A DNA stretch of 10,596 nucleotides from DATFEN01 sp035691285 (GTDB lineage: Bacteria; Acidobacteriota; Vicinamibacteria; Fen-336). The translations under genes and the position numbers were made by a program. The stretch spans positions 1 through 10,596 of the forward strand of contig DASSJI010000030.1 in the NCBI GenBank assembly GCA_035691285.1, written 5' to 3'. The first letter of the stretch is position 1; each line of letters opens with the position of its first letter. This document shows positions 1-5,748 of this stretch, piece by piece. Below the pieces are notes generated by a model that was not told the DNA's origin, searched no databases, and saw nothing but the letters and a program-made list of their open reading frames with translations.

Positions 1-163
1 GAAGCGTCAAGGTCCCGAGGAAGCCGCCCCTCCTGGGATCCAGGAAGAGCAGCGGGTAGCGGTGCCGCGCGAACGCCCACTTCCCGAAGACCGAGAGGCA
101 GAACAAGAGCTGTGGCCCGAGCGCCGCGGGGCCGCCGAGGACGCGGGTCGCGCCGCTCCTCAT
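1..163 (-). CDS. 5' end of a probable membrane protein gene (partial, runs off left edge)
   Basis: On the minus strand an ATG at 163 opens a frame that stays open to the window edge, giving about 54 residues. Nearly every third codon position is G or C, which is the signature of the real genes here; the opposite-strand frame over the same bases lacks it. The translation has a hydrophobic stretch around residues 14-26 (PAALGPQLLFCLSVF) followed by a basic segment (ARHRYPLLFLDPRRGG). That suggests an N-terminal membrane anchor or the first segment of a membrane protein. No family can be named from this fragment. No clear Shine-Dalgarno sequence precedes the ATG; an in-frame GTG at 199 is an alternative start. 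The gene is divergent from the lipoprotein gene at 270. Confidence 0.5.
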   Translation of the reverse strand, partial: MRSGATRVLGGPAALGPQLLFCLSVFGKWAFARHRYPLLFLDPRRGGFLGTLTL

Positions 164-269
164 CGAAGCGCGCCCATGCAAGGGCGCTGCCCGGTCCACG
201 GTACGCCTGGATCATTCGCATCATTGACATCGCGCGCCCGGGTGGGAGGCTGGATCGCAGGAGGGGGTC
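164..269. other. Divergent intergenic region
   Basis: This 106-base gap separates the left-edge minus-strand gene from the lipoprotein gene and should hold promoters for both. A perfect TTGACA lies at 224-229 on the plus strand, but no acceptable -10 hexamer follows at 16-18 bases, so no promoter is called. The region around 211-230 is locally A+T-richer than the surroundings. A strong Shine-Dalgarno sequence at 259-264 belongs to the gene at 270. Confidence 0.4.
259..264 (+). promoter_or_regulatory. Ribosome binding site of the lipoprotein gene
   Basis: AGGAGG, continuing into GGG, sits 5 bases before the ATG at 270. It is a near-perfect anti-16S match and decides this start codon. Confidence 0.8.
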
Positions 270-2135
270 ATGCGTCACCCGGTACTCGTTTCGGCCACCG
301 GCCTGATCGCCCTGCTGGCTTTCTGCAGCGCCGGTTGCACCCTGGTCGGGCTCGGCGTCGGGAGCGTCGCCGACTCCAAGTCCGACAAGCAGCGACAGGT
401 GAGCCGCTGGTGGGAGCCGAAGGTCGTCTCGACCGGGGCCAAGGTCGAGGTTCGCACGCGCGACGGGCGCGTCCTGGAGGGCCGCTTCGCCGGCCTCGAG
501 CCCCGCAAGGCCGCGGAGTACGCCAACGCCGTGCAGGAGAGGGCCGCGCTCGGCGAGGACCGGCCGCCGACGCTGGGTCCCGGCGCCAGGCTGCGCAAGG
601 TCGGCGGCAAGGAGGCCGACTGCGAGATCCTGGGCTTCGACCCCGGAACCATACACGTCCAGCTCCCCGGGCAGGCGCAGGCCAGCAGCCTGGCCGTCGA
701 CACCATCGAGGACATCGTCGATCCCGAGGGTCGCTCGATCAAGGGCTCGGCGCTCCAGTCCCTCATGGAAGCCGGGCGGGTGCCCTTCAGCCGAACGCTG
801 GCCGTCGACACCGCGGAGGGCCGTTCGCGCATCAACCTGGAGGACGTGTCCCGCGTCTCCGTCCGCGGCACTTCGAAAGGCAAGACGACCGGCATCATCG
901 TCGGCGCGGCGATCGACGCCGTCGTGATCGCCGCTCTGATGGCCGACAGTTCCGGCGGGTCTTCCACGACGACGGGCACGGAGAGCTCGTGCCCCTTCTT
1001 CCACAGCTTCGACGGCACGCGTTACGTGCTGGACGCGGAGCCGTTCAGCGGCGCCACCATGGAGGCCGCGCAGCGCACCGACTTCGCCCGGCTGGACCAT
1101 CTCCGAGAGGTGGACGGCGAGTACCGGCTCCGCGTCACGAACGAGCTCGAGGAGATCGAGTACCTGGACGAGGTCAAGCTGCTCGTCGTGGACCACCCCG
1201 AGGGCACGGCCGTTGCGCCGGACCCGTTCGGCGGAGTGCACGTGCTGGACGAGATCGGGCGGCCCGTCGCGGCCCGGGACCTGTCGGGAGCGGACGTGCG
1301 GGACCTCGTCTCCGCCGAGGACGAGCAGCCGTGGGTGGCGAACCCCCTCGGCCACGATCCGGACGACGTGAAGGGAGGCCGCGACGGGCTCGTGCTGGAG
1401 TTCGAGCGGCCGCGCGGAGAGACGCGCGCGCGGGTCGCGGTCCGCGCTCGTGGAACCCCGGCGGGTCCGGCCCTCGTGCGGCGGTTCCTGTCCCTGCACG
1501 GCAGCGACCTCGAGGCCTGGTACGGGCGCGTGGGGAGGGACCGGGCCCTGCAAGGCAGCCTGGATCGCCTGCAGATGGAGGCGGTGCCGGTGCTGCGGCT
1601 CTGGGATGGAGAGCGGTGGCGGCCGATGGCCTACGTGACCGCGGCGCTCCCGACGGTGGTGTGGACGACCCAGGCAGCGTCCCTCGACCTGCGGGAGAGC
1701 CCGGGCGAGCGCCTGCGCCTGCGCATCGACGGACCGCCCGGGACCTGGTCGATCGACGCGGTCGTCGTGGCCTTCGGCGAGTCCGGAGCGGACCCCGTCT
1801 CCGTGACGGTCCTCGAGGCACGGACGCCACGGGACGCGGACGGTCCGAGCGCCGCGCGTGAAGCGCTGCGCGCCGCCGACGGGCGCCGTCATGTGCTGCC
1901 GCGCGCCGGCGTCCTCGACCTCGCCTTCGACGCCCCTGCGCGACCGGTCTCGGGAGAGCGCTCGTTCGTCCTGAAGGCGACGGGATACTACTCGCTGATC
2001 CTCGATCCGCTCGGCGAGCCCCAGGAGGCGCTGCTCGAAGAGCTGCTCCGGGAGCCGACCGCCCTCGGCCGTTTCGCCGTCGCACTCGCGAGAGAGGAGG
2101 CCCGTTCGGCTGCGCCGATCAGCGCCCCGCGGTAG
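270..2135 (+). CDS. Putative large lipoprotein of unknown function
   Basis: A 621-residue protein of unrecognised function. Residues 4-22 form a hydrophobic signal segment ending in FCSAGC. Cys23 is the likely lipidation site, although Ser at -3 is not the usual Leu, so plain Sec export is possible. Residues about 56-75 (GAKVEVRTRDGRVLEGRF) look like a small beta-barrel, Lsm/SH3-type strand pair, and a similar element recurs near 174-200. A Gly/Ala-rich hydrophobic segment at 206-225 could be a glycine-zipper-like membrane insertion. The region from Cys241 (CPFFHSFDGTRYVLDAEPFSG) through VDGEYRLRVTNELEEIEYLD and KLLVVDHPEG is a recognisable conserved block found in large envelope proteins of several phyla; its function is unknown to me. 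The start is set by a strong AGGAGG. It lies 36 bases before the radical SAM gene on the same strand and may be the first gene of that operon, but no overlap ties it to the pathway. Confidence 0.85.
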   Translation: MRHPVLVSATGLIALLAFCSAGCTLVGLGVGSVADSKSDKQRQVSRWWEPKVVSTGAKVEVRTRDGRVLEGRFAGLEPRKAAEYANAVQERAALGEDRPPTLGPGARLRKVGGKEADCEILGFDPGTIHVQLPGQAQASSLAVDTIEDIVDPEGRSIKGSALQSLMEAGRVPFSRTLAVDTAEGRSRINLEDVSRVSVRGTSKGKTTGIIVGAAIDAVVIAALMADSSGGSSTTTGTESSCPFFHSFDGTRYVLDAEPFSGATMEAAQRTDFARLDHLREVDGEYRLRVTNELEEIEYLDEVKLLVVDHPEGTAVAPDPFGGVHVLDEIGRPVAARDLSGADVRDLVSAEDEQPWVANPLGHDPDDVKGGRDGLVLEFERPRGETRARVAVRARGTPAGPALVRRFLSLHGSDLEAWYGRVGRDRALQGSLDRLQMEAVPVLRLWDGERWRPMAYVTAALPTVVWTTQAASLDLRESPGERLRLRIDGPPGTWSIDAVVVAFGESGADPVSVTVLEARTPRDADGPSAAREALRAADGRRHVLPRAGVLDLAFDAPARPVSGERSFVLKATGYYSLILDPLGEPQEALLEELLREPTALGRFAVALAREEARSAAPISAPR

Positions 2136-2143
2136 GCGCGAGT

Positions 2144-2163
2144 CCGTCGAGCAGCCGTCGAGC
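2144..2163 (+). repeat. Two direct 9-mers before the radical SAM start
   Basis: CCGTCGAGC occurs at 2144-2152 and again at 2155-2163, an 11-base period, inside the 36-base gap between the lipoprotein and radical SAM genes. It could be an operator with one-turn spacing or a chance product of the skewed composition. No good Shine-Dalgarno is visible here; GAGCGAG at 2160-2166 is the nearest purine-rich run. Confidence 0.3.
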
Positions 2164-2171
2164 GAGCCACC

Positions 2172-3356
2172 ATGCAGGTCGCCGAGCTACCGAACGCCGA
2201 CGAGCTGGCGCCCTGGAAGCCCCCGCTGCGCGACGTGCCTCACGTCGCCATCGAGACGAACCTCGACTGCAACATCCGGTGTCGCGCCTGCTACAACCTG
2301 GACCGCACCACGGTCAAGCCGCTCCGCCTCGTGCTCGAGGAGATCGACCAGGCCCTGGGCCTCAGGCGCGCCGACGCCATCACGCTCCTCGGCGGCGAGC
2401 CGACCCTTCATCCCGCTCTCGTCGAGATCGTGCGCCAGGTGGCCCGGCGCGGGGTCACGCCCCAGCTCCTGACCAACGGCCTGCGCTTCCTCGAAGAGGG
2501 CGGCGACGCCTACCTGGACGCGCTCGTCGAGGCCGGCCTGAAGCGCGTGCTGCTGCACGTGGACGAGGGACAGCGGCACGTCCACCCGGATCCCCTGAAG
2601 GCGATCCACGTCTTGTTCGCGCGCTTCGAGCGCCGCGGCCTGTTCCATTCCCTCGCGTGGACCGTGTACGACGGCGGCGGCCTTCCGCCTCTCGTCCGGG
2701 AGTTCGCCCGCTATCCCCACTTCGACGGGGTGCTGGCTCTCATCGCGCAGGATCCCGACGCCTCCTTGACGGCGTCTCGAACCCGGAGGCGCCCCTCGCT
2801 GGCCGCCGAGCAGGCGACGCTCGCCCGCGAACTCGGCCTCGCGCCCAGCCTCTACATACCGTCGAACCTCGACGACGCCGACGTCCGCTGGCTGATGTAC
2901 TTCTATTATTTCAACGCGCGGACCGGCCGCGCCTTCCCGCTGTCGCCGGCGCTCTGCCGCGCGTACCTGCGCCTCCACCGCAGGCTCACCGGTCGCGAGC
3001 TGTTCGGCCAGACGCCCTCGCGACGTGCCTTCCGGACAGCGCTTCTGAGTACGTTGCTGCTGGAGCTGTCCCGCTCCCCCAGGCGCCTGGCCGAGGCCCT
3101 GCGGCTGCTCGCGGGATCAGGGCTGGGTCGGGCTCTCCGCTTCCACTACCTCGTCATCCAGGACGCCCCCGAGTGGGATCCCGAGGAAGGGACCCTGCGT
3201 CTCTGCTACCACTGCCCGGACGCGACCGTGCGCAACGGCCGGCTGCTCCCGGTGTGCCTGGCCGACCGCGTGAGCCCCCTTCCCGGCGCGCCCTCCGTCC
3301 CGATCGACTGGCGGATCGCGACGGTCGCCGAGGGTCATCTCCGGAGCGAGCCGTGA
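2172..3356 (+). CDS. Radical SAM enzyme with C-terminal cysteine cluster
   Basis: A 394-residue member of the radical SAM superfamily, which uses a [4Fe-4S] cluster to cleave S-adenosylmethionine and start radical chemistry. The CX3CX2C cluster motif is at Cys33, Cys37 and Cys40 (LDCNIRCRACYN). The SAM-binding GGEP motif is at 74-77 (LLGGEPTLHP), followed by a TNG motif at 101-103. Near the C-terminus, Cys345, Cys348 and Cys362 (CYHCPDATVRNGRLLPVC) form a reduced SPASM/Twitch-like set that may bind an auxiliary cluster. The middle region, about 205-330, is helical and divergent, so the substrate cannot be read. The ATG at 2172 has a weak ribosome binding site. The stop codon overlaps the GTG of the next gene by 4 bases, so the two are translationally coupled. 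Alternatives within the superfamily include an HpnH-like lipid-modifying enzyme or a peptide-modifying enzyme; the membrane-lipid neighbours favour the former, by inference. Confidence 0.9.
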   Translation: MQVAELPNADELAPWKPPLRDVPHVAIETNLDCNIRCRACYNLDRTTVKPLRLVLEEIDQALGLRRADAITLLGGEPTLHPALVEIVRQVARRGVTPQLLTNGLRFLEEGGDAYLDALVEAGLKRVLLHVDEGQRHVHPDPLKAIHVLFARFERRGLFHSLAWTVYDGGGLPPLVREFARYPHFDGVLALIAQDPDASLTASRTRRRPSLAAEQATLARELGLAPSLYIPSNLDDADVRWLMYFYYFNARTGRAFPLSPALCRAYLRLHRRLTGRELFGQTPSRRAFRTALLSTLLLELSRSPRRLAEALRLLAGSGLGRALRFHYLVIQDAPEWDPEEGTLRLCYHCPDATVRNGRLLPVCLADRVSPLPGAPSVPIDWRIATVAEGHLRSEP

Positions 3357-4228
3357 CGGGCGCCGCGGGCGACGCGCTGGAGCAGCCCGACTTCCAGTTG
3401 CGCGATGGGCGCGGTCTCGCGGTGGCGGAGAAGTGGTACCTGGACGCGCTGCTGCCCCGCCCCGACCCCGCCCTGCTCGTCCTCACGCTCGTCTCGCTGC
3501 GCGTGCTGGGCTTGCCGCCTCTCGCCTGGGCCGCGGCCGAGCTGCGGAGCGCCGACGGGAGCGTGCGCCGTGGCGCTACGAGGGCCCGTCGGGTCCGCGG
3601 CGGGCACGGATGGCTGGAGTTCGGTCCGGTCTCCATCGCCGGCCCCCGCCTGCGCTTCCGCCTCGGCCGGCTCGACGGCGACCTGGAGATCCGCCCGCGC
3701 CATCGTCCGGCCGTCCTCTGCGACCCGATCGTCCGCGACACGCGGCAGCTCGTCCGCTGGTGGGTGGAGGTGCCGGACGCCGACGTGTCCGGGAGGTTGT
3801 GGTGGCCGGGAGGCGGCCGTGAGGTCAAGGCCCGTGGCTATCGCGATCGCGTCTACGCGAAGGCCAAGCCCTGGCGCTTCCCCCTGGTGAAGCTGCGTTG
3901 GGGGCATGCCGCAGCCGACGACCTGGCGACCGTCTGGTTCGAGGCCGAGACGGCCGAGGGAACGATACGCGCCGGCTGGGAGAACGGCCGCGTGGAGTCC
4001 GCGCTGCCCCGGCTGCCGAGGCTCGAGGACGCACGCCTCGTGCTGCGCGAGCGCCTCGCGGAACGCCTGACGGGCAGGGCGCGCTGGCTGCGTCCGATCG
4101 CGCGCTTCTTGACGAGCGACCCGTGCCAGCTCCGGTGGACCGCCGACGCTCGGCTCGGGAACGCCTGGGGACGGGCGACGTACGAGGAAGTCGCATGGGG
4201 CTCGGCGGGACTGCCGCTCGTGGCCTGA
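3353..4228 (+). CDS. CrtC/AttH-like lipocalin-fold protein (probable)
   Basis: A 291-residue protein starting at GTG 3353, which shares GTGA with the radical SAM stop. GGAG at 3343-3346, 6 bases before it, supports this start. No signal peptide or membrane helix is obvious. It has the look of the carotenoid 1,2-hydratase/AttH family: an early WYLDALLP, alternating beta-strand pattern, then RGYRDRVYAKAKPW (161-174) and LRWGHA (181-186). These occupy the places of that family's GYHDHNWG and WGW signatures. In CrtC this region contributes acid residues that hydrate isolated double bonds of carotenoids. Here the first signature is degenerate (Arg for the His positions), so hydratase activity is doubtful and a lipid-binding or altered catalytic role is possible. 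The family call rests on these motifs only. Its 3' end overlaps the next gene by 34 bases, which places it firmly in the operon. Confidence 0.75.
   Translation: MTGAAGDALEQPDFQLRDGRGLAVAEKWYLDALLPRPDPALLVLTLVSLRVLGLPPLAWAAAELRSADGSVRRGATRARRVRGGHGWLEFGPVSIAGPRLRFRLGRLDGDLEIRPRHRPAVLCDPIVRDTRQLVRWWVEVPDADVSGRLWWPGGGREVKARGYRDRVYAKAKPWRFPLVKLRWGHAAADDLATVWFEAETAEGTIRAGWENGRVESALPRLPRLEDARLVLRERLAERLTGRARWLRPIARFLTSDPCQLRWTADARLGNAWGRATYEEVAWGSAGLPLVA
4184..4190 (+). promoter_or_regulatory. Ribosome binding site inside the preceding gene, for the ICMT-PlsC fusion
   Basis: GAGGAAG ends 4 bases before the ATG at 4195. It fixes the start of the fusion gene within the 3' end of the CrtC-like gene, although the frame is open further upstream. 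Confidence 0.65.
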
Positions 4229-5748
4229 TCGTCGCGGCCTACGGCCTCGCGTTCGGCGTGGCCCTGCCGCTGGCGCTGCTGGCCTGCGCCCGGGCTCTCG
4301 ACGCGGCGGCGGGCTGGCGAGCCGCGCCGTCTCCCTGGGGCTTCGTCCTCGCCGTGCCGGCTCTGGCGCTGGTCGCCGCGGCCGTCGTCCAGCTCGCCGT
4401 CGAGGGGCACGGTCCTCCCGTGAGCGCCGTGCCGCCGTCCCGGCTCGCGCGTCGGGGCCCATATCGCTTCGCGCGGCACCCGATCTACCTCGGCTTCAAC
4501 GTCGCCGCGGTCGGCGCGGGTCTGGCGATCGGATCACCGGCCCTGAGCTTGATCGTCGCGCCGGCGCTCCTTCCCCTCTGGCTCGCCTACGCGTGGATCG
4601 AGGACCGGGCGCTGGCGCGTCGCTTCGGGCGTTCCTACCGCACCTACCGGCGGCGGGTGGGGCTCGTGCCGCCGCTTCCGCTGGTCACGTCGAGCCGACT
4701 GGCGGCCCGCGCCTGGCCGACCGAGTTCAGCGGCTGTGAGAACGTCCCTCGGCGCGGGCCGGCGATCCTCGTCGCCAACCACTGCTGCTACCTCGACCCG
4801 GCCTTCGTCGGGCGCACGACGCTGCGGCGCGTTCACTTCCTCGCGACGGCCGAGGCCTACAGGCGTCCCGCGCTGGCGGCCTACCTGCGCGGTGTCGGAG
4901 CCGTTCCGGTGCGGCGCTACGTCGCCGATCCGCGAGCCGCGCGCGAGGTCGTCCGGCTGCTCGAGGCAGGAGAGCTCGTCGGCGTGTTCCCCGAGGGAGA
5001 GCGCTCGCCCCTCGGCGAGTACGGCGGCGCGCTGGACGCCGTCGCGAGGGCCGTGTGCCGGCTCGGCGCGCCCGTGATCCCCGTGGGCATCAGCGGCTCG
5101 TACGACTGCGGGCCGCGATGGGCCGACGTCCTTCGGCGCGGCCGCGTCCAGGTCGCCGTGGGCGGGTCCGTATCCTTCGGAGGCGGGGACCCGGCACGTG
5201 CCGTCGACCGGGCGCTCGTCCGATTGCTCCGCCAGGATCCGCAGCCGGTCCGGCTCGACGGACGGCTCCGGAGGCGGCTGGGCCGGGTGCTGTGGCGGTG
5301 CCCGGACTGCCTCCGCGAGGCCGGATGGCGCGCGGCCGAGCTGAGGTGCACGGACTGCGGCGCGCGCTGGACGCCGGAGCCGACCGGGGGATTGCGCACG
5401 CTCGACGGCAGCCTGCGCAGCCTCGCCGCCCTCGGGGCGCGCGTCTGGGCCGTGCCGGAGACGGGAGCACTCCACGCCAACGCGGCGGCCGCCCGCGAGC
5501 GCGCGACCACGGGTCCGATCCGGCCGCTCCTGGCGCTCGGCGAAGGCCGGCTCGAGGCGAGCCCCGACGGCCTCGCGTTCCGGGAAGTTCGGATAGCTCT
5601 CGGAGAGCTCGCGAGCATCACGATCGAAGGGGCCGACGTCCTCCAGGTCGCGGCGAGGGGAGAGATGTGGCAGTTCCGCCTGGAGGCGGCGTTCCGCATG
5701 CGAAACGCCCTCGAGGCCTGGCGCCGCTCCTGGGCGAGGGCCGCATGA
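4195..5748 (+). CDS. Fusion: ICMT/PEMT-type methyltransferase + PlsC acyltransferase + zinc ribbon
   Basis: A 517-residue multidomain membrane enzyme. Residues 1-160 form an isoprenylcysteine carboxyl-methyltransferase/phospholipid-methyltransferase type domain. Hydrophobic helices lie at about 10-32, 48-69 and 100-133, with the SAM-site signature RRGPYRFARHPIYLG at 86-100 and ED...ARRFGRSYRTY at 136-151. Residues about 175-345 are a PlsC-type glycerolipid acyltransferase. Motif I HX4D is His196 to Asp201 (NHCCYLD), motif III is FPEGERS (265-271), and motif IV is VIPVGISG (294-301). A zinc ribbon follows: Cys369, Cys372, Cys385 and Cys388. The last 100 residues are beta-rich and end in an amphipathic helix, possibly a PH/GRAM-like domain. 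Expected chemistry is N-, O- or S-methylation plus acyl transfer from acyl-CoA or acyl-ACP at the membrane. Its TGA overlaps the next ATG (ATGA). The order of steps and the substrate are unknown. Confidence 0.9.
   Translation: MGLGGTAARGLIVAAYGLAFGVALPLALLACARALDAAAGWRAAPSPWGFVLAVPALALVAAAVVQLAVEGHGPPVSAVPPSRLARRGPYRFARHPIYLGFNVAAVGAGLAIGSPALSLIVAPALLPLWLAYAWIEDRALARRFGRSYRTYRRRVGLVPPLPLVTSSRLAARAWPTEFSGCENVPRRGPAILVANHCCYLDPAFVGRTTLRRVHFLATAEAYRRPALAAYLRGVGAVPVRRYVADPRAAREVVRLLEAGELVGVFPEGERSPLGEYGGALDAVARAVCRLGAPVIPVGISGSYDCGPRWADVLRRGRVQVAVGGSVSFGGGDPARAVDRALVRLLRQDPQPVRLDGRLRRRLGRVLWRCPDCLREAGWRAAELRCTDCGARWTPEPTGGLRTLDGSLRSLAALGARVWAVPETGALHANAAAARERATTGPIRPLLALGEGRLEASPDGLAFREVRIALGELASITIEGADVLQVAARGEMWQFRLEAAFRMRNALEAWRRSWARAA

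Noticed and set aside
224..229. TTGACA as a sigma-70 -35 element before the lipoprotein gene
   Set aside because: No -10-like hexamer occurs at 16-18 bases downstream.
62..1861. Long plus-strand open frame rich in Arg, Gly, Pro and Ala across the lipoprotein gene
   Set aside because: Shadow frame in G+C-rich DNA. It has no motif and no ribosome binding site, while the overlapping frame has a signal peptide, AGGAGG and conserved blocks.
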